From UBA7332 sp051657165 (lineage in GTDB: Bacteria > Bacteroidota > Bacteroidia > Bacteroidales > UBA7332), in contig JBOFKD010000262.1 in assembly GCA_051657165.1 (NCBI GenBank), forward strand, positions 1-64,000: a stretch of DNA of 64,000 bases, in the 5' to 3' direction. Position 1 is the first letter of the stretch. Each line of letters starts with the position of its first letter. Both the position numbers and the translations under genes were made by a program. Below the pieces are notes generated by a model. The model was not told where the DNA came from and made no database searches. It saw nothing but the letters and a program-made list of their open reading frames with translations. This document shows, in pieces, positions 37,273 to 45,546 of this stretch.

Positions 37273-37346
37273 GGCCCGTTAGTTTAGTTGAATAGAACGG
37301 CAGATTCCGGTTCTGCAGGTCACAGGTTTGAGTCCTGTACGGGTCA
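37273..37346 (+). tRNA. tRNA-Arg (anticodon CCG)
   Basis: Acceptor stem GGCCCGT / ACGGGTC closes with one G-T pair. The anticodon arm is GCAGA-TTCCGGT-TCTGC, giving anticodon CCG for codon CGG. The T arm is ACAGG-TTTGAGT-CCTGT. CCA is not encoded. Confidence 0.93.
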
Positions 37347-37355
37347 CAGTTTAAT

Positions 37356-37387
37356 AAAAGGAGATTCACTATGTTTCTCCTTTTTTT
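37356..37387 (+). terminator. Terminator after tRNA-Arg
   Basis: Stem AAAAGGAGA / TCTCCTTTT with a T-run. Confidence 0.85.
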
Positions 37388-37729
37388 ATGATGTTTGCAA
37401 TCATATAAAAGGACCATCTATTACGAGCGTGAAATAAATAAAAAATTTAGTCAAATCCGAACTTCTGAATAAAAGTTTTTTCGGGATGACTAATATATAC
37501 AGAACAAACATATAAAGACAATACGATTTTTCAGTAAATAGCTATTTGATTACACAATTGAAATTTTCGTAAGACTACTATCAGCTTTTAATTCTTTTTT
37601 TACGGCAATAAAACAATTGATGTGTAGATGTTGTTATTTTAGAAAGTTCACATTGGATTTATATAACCATAATTCATGATTTATGGATTCATAAATCTCA
37701 ATTAAATTACCTAAACCAATTAAACAACA
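37388..37729 (+). other. Intergenic leader of the porin gene
   Basis: AT-rich, about 340 bp, no open frame. No convincing TAnnTTTG promoter, hairpin or repeat was seen. It must hold the porin promoter. Confidence 0.5.
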
Positions 37730-38905
37730 ATGAAAAAGATCTACGTTTTGCTTCTTGGGGCACTTATTGCAAGTCCTCTTTTCGCACAGCAAGAGACTAC
37801 AAACTATGATGAAAAATCATTGTTTGAAACCGTTTCTAAAATTGAAAAGAAATCGGACAAATTCAATCTTTATCTTAACATGCATGCCGGATTCAATGCA
37901 AACTGGTATGATGGCGATTTTGAAAGAGGAGCTTTCAATATTAAACAACTTCGTATTGAAGCCAAAGGAAACATCAACAACTGGATTTCATACCGTTACC
38001 GTCAGAGATTAAACCGCGACAATAATGGTTCTGGTTTCCTTGACAACATGCCTAAATCGATCGATATTGCATCTGTTAGCTTCAAAGTTGCTCCTAAGTT
38101 CACTATCACCGGAGGTAAAATGTGTACTATGTATGGTGGTTTTGAATTCGACCTTAATCCAATCGAAGTATACGAATACAGTGATCAGATTGAATTCATG
38201 GACAACTTCCTTACTGGTGTAAACTTCGTTTATGATTTCACTCCTGCTCAGCAACTTGCATTCCAGATTGTTGACGGACGCAACAACAGCTTCGAAAAAA
38301 CTTACGGTAATGTAGCTCCTGGTATTGAAGATACAAAACTACCTCTTCTTTATACTGTAAACTGGAATGGTGCTTTCGCAGATGGTTTGTTAAAAACTCG
38401 CTGGTCAGCATCTATCATGGAGCAGGCTAAGAAAAAACAAATGTATTACTTTGCATTTGGTCAGGAATTAAACCTTAACCCGGTAAATACTTTCTTCGAT
38501 GTAATGTATTCTCGTCAGGGTCTTGACCGCAAAGGTATCATGACAGAAATCATCAACATGAACGAAAATCGCCCTGACTATACAGCAATGGGTGCTGAAT
38601 ACCTTTCATTGGTTTGGAAAATGAACGTTCGCGTTGCTCCTAAATGGAATCTTTTCGTAAAAGGTATGTACGAAACTCAAGGTCTTTACGGATCTAACGA
38701 AGATGTTTCTAAAGGTAAATACCGCACATCATGGGGTTACCAGGGTGGTGTTGAATTCTATCCAATGAAACAAAATCTTCACTTCTTCCTTGCTTTCTTA
38801 GGCAGATCTTATGATTTCACTGAAAAAGCAAAAGAGTATGGCTGGAAAAACTATAACACAGCTCAACTGACAACCGGATTTATCTATCAACTTCCGGTAT
38901 TCTAA
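37730..38905 (+). CDS. Outer-membrane porin (phosphate-selective porin O/P-like)
   Basis: Beta-barrel protein of 391 aa with a clear signal peptide (MKKIYVLLLGALIASPLFAQ). The body shows alternating aromatic strands typical of porins (FNIKQLRIEAKGNINNWISYRYRQRL, GVEFYPMKQNLHFFLAFLG) and ends in the C-terminal pattern GFIYQLPVF. The match to the OprO/OprP-like family comes from recognition of this pattern and is moderate. The gene stands alone, with a perfect terminator. Confidence 0.75.
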   Translation: MKKIYVLLLGALIASPLFAQQETTNYDEKSLFETVSKIEKKSDKFNLYLNMHAGFNANWYDGDFERGAFNIKQLRIEAKGNINNWISYRYRQRLNRDNNGSGFLDNMPKSIDIASVSFKVAPKFTITGGKMCTMYGGFEFDLNPIEVYEYSDQIEFMDNFLTGVNFVYDFTPAQQLAFQIVDGRNNSFEKTYGNVAPGIEDTKLPLLYTVNWNGAFADGLLKTRWSASIMEQAKKKQMYYFAFGQELNLNPVNTFFDVMYSRQGLDRKGIMTEIINMNENRPDYTAMGAEYLSLVWKMNVRVAPKWNLFVKGMYETQGLYGSNEDVSKGKYRTSWGYQGGVEFYPMKQNLHFFLAFLGRSYDFTEKAKEYGWKNYNTAQLTTGFIYQLPVF

Positions 38906-38916
38906 GAATATAATTT

Positions 38917-38958
38917 AAAAGAGGCTGTCTGATTTTAAAATCGGACAGCCTCTTTTTT
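38917..38958 (+). terminator. Terminator after the porin gene
   Basis: Sixteen-bp stem AAAAGAGGCTGTCTGA / TCGGACAGCCTCTTTT with one wobble, TTTTAAAA loop, then TT. Confidence 0.9.
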
Positions 38959-38965
38959 ATATAAC

Positions 38966-39333
38966 CCTTTCAGAAAGTAGTTTTTCTCTGACTTATTCAC
39001 AAACAACCACCTTCGGGGTTGTGGGTTAGATTGAGCATTACTATCCACGGGTCGACTCCCTTAACCGGTCGTCACCCGCGGCTACAGACAAATTACACCT
39101 TCGGCGTAAAAAAAAGATCCACTACGAAGAAGGGTATTCGTATTAATCCTGATCTTGTAAGGAGCAATGGTAAAGGAAACAACTTCTCTGCTTATTACTT
39201 TTCTTTAATCCCTAAGGGATTATTTGTCTGTAACCGCGGCGTAGAAGCAATAGACTCCTTCAGGAGTATTGCTTCTTCCCGTGGAAAAGGTCAACATACA
39301 TAAGCCCTCAACTCCGAAGGTGGTTGTTTGTGA
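38966..39333. repeat. Structured intergenic repeat, copy 2 (nested inverted arrangement)
   Basis: Largest copy. The outer arm TCACAAACAACCACCTTCGG (38997-39016) returns inverted at 39309-39333. The inner arm around TACAGACAAATTA (39077-39096) returns inverted at 39217-39239. Between and after these are further hairpins: AATCCCTAAGGGATT and GAAGCAAT..ATTGCTTC with inner GACTCC/GGAGT (39244-39275). A lead-in CCTTTCAGAAAGTAGTTTTTC matches copy 3. Open frames inside are dictated by the repeat. Confidence 0.8.
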
Positions 39334-39559
39334 TTTACAACACAATCCTTTCAGAATAAAGTTTGCATCTGTATCCTTTCTCCCGATAGCTCCTTATCAG
39401 TTGCGAAACGGGGAGAATGAATATTGGAATTCCTTCTGTATATAAAATTGTAGCAGAGTGGCTTTCTTTCAGAAAGCTGTCAGGTGCAACCTGACTAATT
39501 ATGGGACACAAATTATAAAATAACAGAGATCTAAATTATTGTACTCCCTAATTATCCTA
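39334..39559. other. Intergenic stretch after repeat copy 2
   Basis: Contains another CCTTTCAGA lead-in at about 39353 like those at the left edges of copies 2 and 3, and small hairpins (CTTTCAGAAAG; CAGGTTGCAC-type arms near 39480-39500). No gene or promoter recognised. Confidence 0.45.
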
Positions 39560-40057
39560 TTACGGAATATCTTCTTCAAATATATCACCTCCTTCATAAG
39601 TTCTAAAATGCACTCCTTCTTTGTTTCTTGTTATCATTGTTATATTATAATAAGCTCCAGGCGTTAGCTTCCGCCTTTTACTGCGATTAAGAATCGCATC
39701 CATGTCCCCTTTACGAGTAGCGTTCATCAATTTTTTATGCCATTCATTTGCATCTATTCTTTTGATAAGAGGATATTCTGAAATATATGAGATAACAGTA
39801 TGATCATTCGAAAAATAAATAGAGCAACGATATGGTGCATTAATAATTGTGCTTTCAAGAAATATTATTGTATCACTCTTAACTATATCCGGAGGTAACT
39901 GCTTAAAAATTTGTTTTTTTAGTTGATACGATCCCCATATTACATCTTTTTTACTGAGACTCAGTATTTCTTTTCGGATAATCCGAAAATCTGCTGTTTT
40001 ACAACCATAAAGGGAGAAAAGAATTAATAATAATACGTATACTTTTTTCATCTTCAT
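39560..40057 (-). CDS. Hypothetical lipoprotein next to an Rhs relic (possible immunity protein)
   Basis: 165 aa, not recognised. The start (MKMKKVYVLLLILFSLYGCKTADF) is a lipoprotein signal with C19 acylated; a second ATG two codons in is equally possible. The rest is a mixed alpha/beta soluble domain with no motif I know. It lies directly downstream, on the same strand, of a degenerate Rhs core fragment, the usual place for the immunity gene of a polymorphic toxin. That role is an inference from position only. Confidence 0.6.
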   Translation of the reverse strand: MKMKKVYVLLLILFSLYGCKTADFRIIRKEILSLSKKDVIWGSYQLKKQIFKQLPPDIVKSDTIIFLESTIINAPYRCSIYFSNDHTVISYISEYPLIKRIDANEWHKKLMNATRKGDMDAILNRSKRRKLTPGAYYNITMITRNKEGVHFRTYEGGDIFEEDIP

Positions 40058-40322
40058 TGTTTTTAAAAGTATTATGTGCTATGGAGTAACTATCCTTGGT
40101 GTTTTTCGATACTGAAAGTTATAAAAATACTCCGCCTTGAATTGGGATGCAATATCCGGGATGGCTCATATCCACCATCCGAAGTGCTGCCGAAATGGGG
40201 TCTTAACGGCAAAGAATAATGATCTGAGCGAATCTGATTTTCCATCTGAGTTGGGTATTCTTCACTGTTATCATTTTCATATCGATCACTGCCGGAAGCA
40301 TCATTCTACTCAATCATTTTAC

Positions 40323-40460
40323 TCAATCCACAAACATCACCGAATTCCCTGCACAATACGCATAAGGCGATATAGAGTAATACTTTTCGGCAAGCGGACC
40401 CATGGTTGTGAAACGAGAAAGAATCGGTTCGTAGCATCTTGCTCCGCATTCGTACCAATT
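40323..40460 (-). pseudogene. Relic of an Rhs-repeat-associated core domain
   Basis: On the minus strand, frame ending at the TGA 40323-40325, the translation reads WYECGARCYEPILSRF..MGPLAEKYYSISPYAYCAGN followed by VMFVD and stop. This closely resembles the Rhs-associated core consensus Y(D/E)YGARFYDP..GRF..DPLAEKYY..SPYAYC.NNP. Stop codons lie just upstream, so only about 45 codons of the C-terminal end of the core survive. A further open frame in another phase (to about 40088) may be the decayed toxin tip. Confidence 0.8.
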
Positions 40461-40463
40461 TTA

Positions 40464-41924
40464 TTAACTATATAACTTTTCGTTAACACTCCAATATCCT
40501 GTTTTATCAGAACCGACTCTTTCAATTAGTTTTAATTCCTTTAGCACAGCAATAGTTCTTCTAACCGTAGTTAAACTAACACCTAACTCTTTACATAAAT
40601 CCGCACGAGTAACAGCAGGCTTCTCTCTAATTAATTCAAACAAATCTCGTTGCAACTGAGTTAATAATTTTACAGGGCTATTTACAGGGCTATTTACAGG
40701 GCTATTTACAGGGCTATTTACAGGGCTATTTACAGGGCCATTTACAGGGCCATTATTAGCTGTTTTATAATTACTATTTAGAATTTCTGTATAGAAAGAG
40801 CCTGATTGTGATCGAAATCTAGGCTCCTTATCCTTTGTGAATCCTGGAAGTTTGGCTGTTTCATTGCATATTTTACGTAGTCCACTACCTCGTTTTTCCA
40901 TAAAATTTAGTTGAGAAAAAACATCAGCCAATATTGGATTTCTTCGTTTAGATGACACTTCATCTAAGTTATGCTCCTGGATTAGAGTACCGTCAAACAT
41001 TCCTCCCGGAGAGTAAATTACCAAACGATCATCATAAATATCAATATGTACCTCACTTCCTAATTCCGCATAATCCCGATGAATTAAGGCATTTACCAAA
41101 GCTTCGAAAACTGCACGGCTTGAATAATCTGCCGTATTAATGCGCATACTGGGTAGCTTAATCCATCCTTTCATATTATGTAAATCTACAAACTGCATAC
41201 CGACTTCGAGCAACGATAACAAATTACCCTGATATTCACGAGAATCTCTGGCTATATCTTTATAAATATCATTCCATCTGGTACAATAGAGACTTGAGTG
41301 TCTGTAAGGACACTGATCAGAAAATAATACTCCGGCATTTGTTAGCATACCTTTTGTTGTAATCAACGAGAAAGAATGCAATAATTTATCAAACAAAGGA
41401 GTTTCTATTTGCTTCTCATAGCTTTCTCCTAACTGAGCAAAGCTCATATCTTCACGCCTAAACTCTGTAGGAAGCGAATCATAGGTTACATTTCTTCCTT
41501 TAAGCACTAAGCTACTTAATTGGTGAGATGTAGCTATAACACTCTCATCTCCTATACGAACGAAAGCTATGCGACTTCCACTATTAACAAAATAGTAAGG
41601 CGGCATATTTCCTTGGTAAACACACAACTCTAATAAATTCACACCATCTTCAGGTTGAATATGTTTTAATTCAAACTCAGGCACAGGATCCATAAAAGTT
41701 TTCACCTTGTCGCTGATAAACTCTGCGTCACCCTTAGCATCAGAAAGTCCTGAAACAACACCATCATCAGTGATACCAAACAACAATGAACCGCCATAGC
41801 CATTAGCAAAAGCACTTACACTTTTCATCCAACTCTTGAATTGTTTACGTTCTAAAAATTCTTTAAAGTCACAATTACTATCTTCGCCAATGAATTGTTG
41901 TATTTCTCTTGTAGCTTTCCTCAT
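40464..41924 (-). CDS. AlbA/Schlafen-type ATP-binding transcriptional regulator with variable PVNS repeat
   Basis: 486 aa. The N-terminal AlbA_2 (Schlafen-like) domain has SNCDFKEFLE..FANGYGGSLLFGITDDGVVSG. The middle holds the ATPase-like helix FEALVNALIHRDYAELGSEVHIDIYDDRLVIYSPGG. A linker at 391-418 consists of seven tetrapeptides (NGPV/NSPV). The C-terminal winged helix is RDLFELIREKPAVTRADLCKELGVSLTTVRRTIAVLKELKLIERVG. Likely a DNA-binding regulator; the signal is unknown. It borders the Rhs relic and the repeat-rich gap, so this is an accessory region. Confidence 0.85.
   Translation of the reverse strand: MRKATREIQQFIGEDSNCDFKEFLERKQFKSWMKSVSAFANGYGGSLLFGITDDGVVSGLSDAKGDAEFISDKVKTFMDPVPEFELKHIQPEDGVNLLELCVYQGNMPPYYFVNSGSRIAFVRIGDESVIATSHQLSSLVLKGRNVTYDSLPTEFRREDMSFAQLGESYEKQIETPLFDKLLHSFSLITTKGMLTNAGVLFSDQCPYRHSSLYCTRWNDIYKDIARDSREYQGNLLSLLEVGMQFVDLHNMKGWIKLPSMRINTADYSSRAVFEALVNALIHRDYAELGSEVHIDIYDDRLVIYSPGGMFDGTLIQEHNLDEVSSKRRNPILADVFSQLNFMEKRGSGLRKICNETAKLPGFTKDKEPRFRSQSGSFYTEILNSNYKTANNGPVNGPVNSPVNSPVNSPVNSPVNSPVKLLTQLQRDLFELIREKPAVTRADLCKELGVSLTTVRRTIAVLKELKLIERVGSDKTGYWSVNEKLYS
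40671..40754 (-). repeat. 12-bp in-frame tandem repeat in the AlbA-type gene
   Basis: Seven near-perfect 12-bp units (plus strand GGGCTATTTACA or GGGCCATTTACA) encode the (N)(S/G)PV linker between the ATPase and HTH domains. Copy number change by slippage would keep the frame. Confidence 0.9.
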
Positions 41925-42015
41925 ATTAGATCCTCATTTTATGCAAAATTATTTTGAGCTGTAAATTCTTCCTTTTCGTATCAATTAAGAATCAGGCAAA
42001 TATAAGAAGTTGTTT

Positions 42016-42160
42016 TGATTTACAATCTTTCAGATAGTAGTTTTTATCTGACTGATTCACAAACAACCACCTTCGGGGTTGTGGCTAAATTAGAGTTACT
42101 ATCCACGGGTAGACTCCCTCAATCGGTCGTCACCCGCGAATTTAGACCTTCGGCGTAAAA
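42016..42160. repeat. Structured intergenic repeat, copy 3
   Basis: Starts with GATTTACAATCTTTCAGA, then module 1 (CACAAACAACCACCTTCGG), the middle section ACTATCCACGGGT..GACTCCCT..GGTCGTCACCCGCG shared with copy 2, and a shortened module 2 that lacks the TACAGACAAA part but keeps CCTTCGGCGTAAAA. Confidence 0.8.
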
Positions 42161-42243
42161 GATTACTATATGTCTTTGATGTTTGCTACCGAAAAAAATA
42201 CAGTCATTAAGAAAGCAATACAGGAAAGATTTTTCGCAAAATG

Positions 42244-42388
42244 TACCGTCACCCGTCACCTTTCGCAACTATTCACTGGCTATCAATGCCTTACGGGTGA
42301 CGGCAGTCGAAATTTACCGTCACCTTTACCGTAACCCTTATCCTTCTATTATTCAACCACTTACAAAACAAGGTGACGGGTGACGGTA
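42244..42388. repeat. Nested GTCACC inverted repeat (cluster E)
   Basis: ACCGTCACCCGTCACCTT (42245-42262) recurs as an exact inverted copy at 42370-42387. Two more copies of the word (GGGTGACGG at 42295 and CCGTCACC at 42317) form a smaller inverted pair inside. Confidence 0.8.
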
Positions 42389-42456
42389 AAATACGCATAA
42401 AAACAAGCGAGTATACGTATATATTAGTCGAAACAAAGGAGGAATTATTTATTATA

Positions 42457-42635
42457 TACGGATGGTTTAGTTGCGAAATACGGTCGATTTACATTTCCGC
42501 TCCGGAGCGGATGTATAAAGGATACGGTTGAACGAACTAAGCCTCTTATATACAGCTATTAATTGTCGGTTTATTCTTGCTAATTTATACGGTTGGGAAA
42601 GCAATGATATACGGTTATTTTTTGAAGCGGAACGG
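42457..42635. repeat. Phased word array H (TACGG, 22-bp step)
   Basis: TACGG or TCCGG starts at 42457, 42479, 42501 and 42523, exactly 22 bp apart. After a gap with one degenerate copy (42565), TACGG resumes at 42588 and 42610 (22 bp), then AACGG at 42631 (21 bp). Confidence 0.7.
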
Positions 42636-42655
42636 AGGTTTTTATGAGTGTATTT

Positions 42656-42735
42656 ATTTGCTACTTGCAAATAAAAGTTTGCTACTTGCAAAACTTATTT
42701 TGCTACTTGCTAATTTTAGTTTGCTACCTGCAAAC
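42656..42735. repeat. Phased word array F (TTTGCTACTTGC, exact 21-bp step)
   Basis: CTAC of TTTGCTACTTGC starts at 42661, 42682, 42703 and 42724, exactly 21 bp apart; the last copy reads CTACCTGC. It is homologous to array A at 19160-19275, including the flank GAACGGAxGTTT. Confidence 0.85.
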
Positions 42736-42762
42736 GGGCATGGTCATACCGTTGGTAATTTG

Positions 42763-42817
42763 CTTAAGAGAAATTCGAAATTCTCTTAAGAGAAAATGGA
42801 AAAACACTTAAGAGAAT
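42763..42817. repeat. Phased word array G (CTTAAGAGAA, exact 22-bp step)
   Basis: CTTAAGAG starts at 42763, 42785 and 42807, exactly 22 bp apart, with AGAGAAATTTC-like surroundings that also form short hairpins. Confidence 0.75.
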
Positions 42818-42877
42818 TTCCGGAAGCTCTAAAGTGATTAAAAAGTAAGCGCCTCCGCGATGGTCTATTGTATAAGA

Positions 42878-42923
42878 AAAAAAAGAAGCCGGATTTGATT
42901 TTACTCAAAACCGGCTTCTTTTT
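42878..42923. terminator. Terminator after engB, active on the minus strand
   Basis: Eleven-bp stem AAAGAAGCCGG / CCGGCTTCTTT, extended inside by TTTGA / TCAAA. A-run on the left, T-run on the right, so it can act in both directions. Confidence 0.88.
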
Positions 42924-42942
42924 ATCGGATCACAGAGTCCGT

Positions 42943-43542
42943 TTACTTCATATTCTTATTAATCTCATCGATATAATTCAGTAGTTCATCTCTACCTATT
43001 TTCTTCTCAGAAGATGTTTCAAAAATCACTGGAAGCTCTTCCCACGACTCACGTAGCTTTGATTCCAGCGCCAGACGGTTCGCTGATTTCTGACCTTTAG
43101 AGATTTTGTCCAGCTTAGTCAGGACAATACAGAAGGGAACACCCTGTTCGCCTAACCAGTCGATAAATTCCATATCAATCTTTTGAGGTTCGTGACGAGA
43201 GTCAATCAATACGAACAAGCAAGTAAGCTGTTCTCTTTCCTTGATATAATGTTCAATAATATTCTTAATCTGCTCGCGCCCTTCTTTTCCGCGTCTTGCG
43301 TATCCATATCCCGGAAGATCGACCAGATACCAGTCGTCATTGATTATAAAGTGATTAATCAACAATGTCTTACCCGGTGTTTGCGAAGTCATAGCCAACC
43401 CTTTTTTCTGGGTAAGCATATTGATCAGAGAAGACTTCCCTACATTAGAACGCCCGATAAATGCATATTCAGGAAGTGAGTCCTGCGGGCATTTTTTCAC
43501 CTGCGTATTACTAATTACAAATTCTGCTTTTTTAATATCCAT
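42943..43542 (-). CDS. engB: Ribosome biogenesis GTP-binding protein EngB (YsxC/YihA)
   Basis: Essential-type GTPase of about 199 aa for 50S assembly and division. G1 GRSNVGKSSLIN is at 32-43, G2/switch TPGKT, G3 DLPGYGYA and G4 LTKLDK are complete. It is last in a three-gene minus-strand series with the TtcA-like and M24 genes, and is closed by a terminator. Confidence 0.95.
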   Translation of the reverse strand: MDIKKAEFVISNTQVKKCPQDSLPEYAFIGRSNVGKSSLINMLTQKKGLAMTSQTPGKTLLINHFIINDDWYLVDLPGYGYARRGKEGREQIKNIIEHYIKEREQLTCLFVLIDSRHEPQKIDMEFIDWLGEQGVPFCIVLTKLDKISKGQKSANRLALESKLRESWEELPVIFETSSEKKIGRDELLNYIDEINKNMK

Positions 43543-43570
43543 AGTTTCTCTTTTGTTAGGGAGTAATAAA

Positions 43571-44320
43571 TTAATCCTCTACCGGTTGTGGCAAATATTC
43601 GCTCTGAATATTAGTCATACTACCCCAGATATGATGACGAGCCTGGGGATTAAGCGCTTCCAGCTGTTTAACAATATCTTTCATTGCTCCACGATTAGAG
43701 GTGCGCTCATGCGGACAGTTCTTCTTCTGCTTTTTATATTCGCGTAGTTCCGATAAGCGGATCAGATCTGATTCGGCCATCAGACACATAGGTCTGATAA
43801 TAGTCATATCAAATTTCTCCATTTTCAATTTTGGCGGCATCGTACCAAACGCTCCCTGAAAAGTCATATTCATAAGAAGCGTCTGGATGACATCGTCCTG
43901 GTGGTGCCCCAAAGCTATTTTGGTGCAATTGTGTTCTTTGGCAAGGGTAAAAAGTAGTTTTCTCCGGTTCCAGGAACAAAGAAAACAGGGCGATTTCCGG
44001 TGGTCAGACGACTCATCAAAAGATGTTGTCGCATGAATAAACGGAATGTCGTATTCACGACAATGCTTTTCCAGATATTCCAGATCAGACTGATAAGGAA
44101 TATTCTCCATCGTTATATGTGCTGCCACTACTTCAAATCGTGGACGGAAAATTCTTTTCTTTCTTCCTAAAAGTTCAACCAGAGCCAGTGAATCTTTTCC
44201 TCCTGAAAGGCCGATCAATACACGATCGCCTTCCTGAATCAATCCATATTTATCAATCGCCTCGCGCATTTTAGCGTCAAGTTTGCGCATAAAATGCTCT
44301 TCAGGTGTATATTTCCCCAT
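43571..44320 (-). CDS. TtcA-family PP-loop ATPase (tRNA thiolation)
   Basis: Predicted tRNA 2-thiocytidine-type enzyme of 249 aa. The PP-loop ATP-pyrophosphatase motif is GLSGGKDSLALVE near residue 40. The cysteine pair CFLCSWNRR and the motif IALGHHQDDVIQTLLMN are the TtcA signature for an iron-sulfur-dependent sulfur transfer to tRNA. It lies 28 bp from engB and 14 bp from the M24 gene. The exact modified base is not proven by sequence. Confidence 0.85.
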   Translation of the reverse strand: MGKYTPEEHFMRKLDAKMREAIDKYGLIQEGDRVLIGLSGGKDSLALVELLGRKKRIFRPRFEVVAAHITMENIPYQSDLEYLEKHCREYDIPFIHATTSFDESSDHRKSPCFLCSWNRRKLLFTLAKEHNCTKIALGHHQDDVIQTLLMNMTFQGAFGTMPPKLKMEKFDMTIIRPMCLMAESDLIRLSELREYKKQKKNCPHERTSNRGAMKDIVKQLEALNPQARHHIWGSMTNIQSEYLPQPVED

Positions 44321-44334
44321 TGTCAGGAATTTCC

Positions 44335-45516
44335 TTAATTAGCTGTTAAATCAATAATGTTTTCATCCAGCAAAGTCAGTTTCTCCAATCCTGTTTCATG
44401 AACAAGGAAAGTATTCTCAACTCCGACAGCTCCTACGCCCGGAATAACAAACTTTGGTTCGATAGCTATAATATTATTTGCCTGTAGTCTTTCTTTTGAG
44501 CGACCAAATAAGACAGGCAATTCGTTAATTTCAAGACCGACTCCATGGCCTACAAATGCAGCCTGTTGTCCGTAGCCCATAAAATACTCTGCCAGACCTT
44601 CTTCTTTAGCTTTCTCTGAAGCCAGAATATAAAGTTCAGCACAAGCGGTTCCGGATCTGGCCATATCTTTAATCATATGTTCAATATCCATAGACACCTG
44701 ATGAGCTTTATAAGCCAGTTCGGATAATTTACCTACCGAGAATGTACGGGTCATATCACTGATATACGGTGAGAAAGTTCCTCCCATGTCTACCATTACA
44801 GATTGTCCCTCTCCGATAACAGAACCACAACTTCCGATTGGTAATGACGGGTCAACTCCTGCTCCGCCCATTGCAAAATCATAAGCAGATGCAGCCAGGG
44901 CATTATCACCGGCAAGAATACTTCCCATAAAGATCTCCATGTTCGGTCCGAAAGCACGGAATATACCCATTGCACCATGAGTACGAAATAAATGCTCAAC
45001 TTCAATATTAAACTCCAGATCTGTCATACCCGGACGATAACATGAAGGAATTAATTTCATAGTCTCAGCATGCAAACTACATGTCTTGCGATACATCGAA
45101 ACTTCAAACGGCGTTTTCACCGCACGAACAACGCGCATCATTCCTGAAATATTTTTCACTTCAGTCTCAGCAAATAATGCAGCCAGACGAGTTTGTTCAT
45201 TAAACGACAGCACATCATTTTCCAATCCCAGAGATTTAGGAAGAATGCAACGTCTCTCGTTCAAAACCGCCGGAATATCTTCCGGTTTACGTATATATAC
45301 TATGTTTCCGGCAGAAAGGCCTAACGGTCTTTTCACAAAGAAAATCGGTTCACCTTCTACAGGTAAATAAAAGTAACCGTTAAATACTCGACCGGAGATA
45401 TAAAGCAAATTAACCGTTCCACTAATAAGACAGGCCTCAATATCCGACCGGATCATTGCTTGTCTTACTTTATTCCAACGAAGAGCTAACTCTTCCTGTA
45501 ATTCTTTTGTGTACAT
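44335..45516 (-). CDS. M24-family aminopeptidase (Xaa-Pro peptidase type)
   Basis: Metallopeptidase of 393 aa from the ATG at 45516. The pita-bread catalytic domain supplies metal ligands in MVDMGGTFSPYISDMTRTF (two Asp), GHGVGLEINELP (His) and VIPGVGAVGVENTF plus the earlier AIEPKF (Glu). The N-terminal creatinase-like domain starts ELALRWNKVRQAM. An open frame to 45549 overlaps a TATCTTTG box at 45547-45554, which favours the later start. Confidence 0.88.
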   Translation of the reverse strand: MYTKELQEELALRWNKVRQAMIRSDIEACLISGTVNLLYISGRVFNGYFYLPVEGEPIFFVKRPLGLSAGNIVYIRKPEDIPAVLNERRCILPKSLGLENDVLSFNEQTRLAALFAETEVKNISGMMRVVRAVKTPFEVSMYRKTCSLHAETMKLIPSCYRPGMTDLEFNIEVEHLFRTHGAMGIFRAFGPNMEIFMGSILAGDNALAASAYDFAMGGAGVDPSLPIGSCGSVIGEGQSVMVDMGGTFSPYISDMTRTFSVGKLSELAYKAHQVSMDIEHMIKDMARSGTACAELYILASEKAKEEGLAEYFMGYGQQAAFVGHGVGLEINELPVLFGRSKERLQANNIIAIEPKFVIPGVGAVGVENTFLVHETGLEKLTLLDENIIDLTAN

Positions 45517-45546
45517 ATATTCAATAACATACTTATAACTTCGGGA

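Noticed and set aside
37273..37346. tRNA-Arg as an integration site for a mobile element
   Set aside because: No integrase and no direct repeat of the tRNA 3' end was found downstream; the next gene is an ordinary porin.
39019..39303. 94-aa open frame
   Set aside because: Entirely inside structured repeat copy 2; hairpin sequence, not protein-like. The same applies to the frame at 4-240 in copy 1.
40137..40475. 112-aa plus-strand open frame
   Set aside because: It is the complement of the Rhs relic, which reads meaningfully on the minus strand.
42183..42383. 66-aa open frame
   Set aside because: It lies on the nested GTCACC inverted repeat and has no recognisable features.
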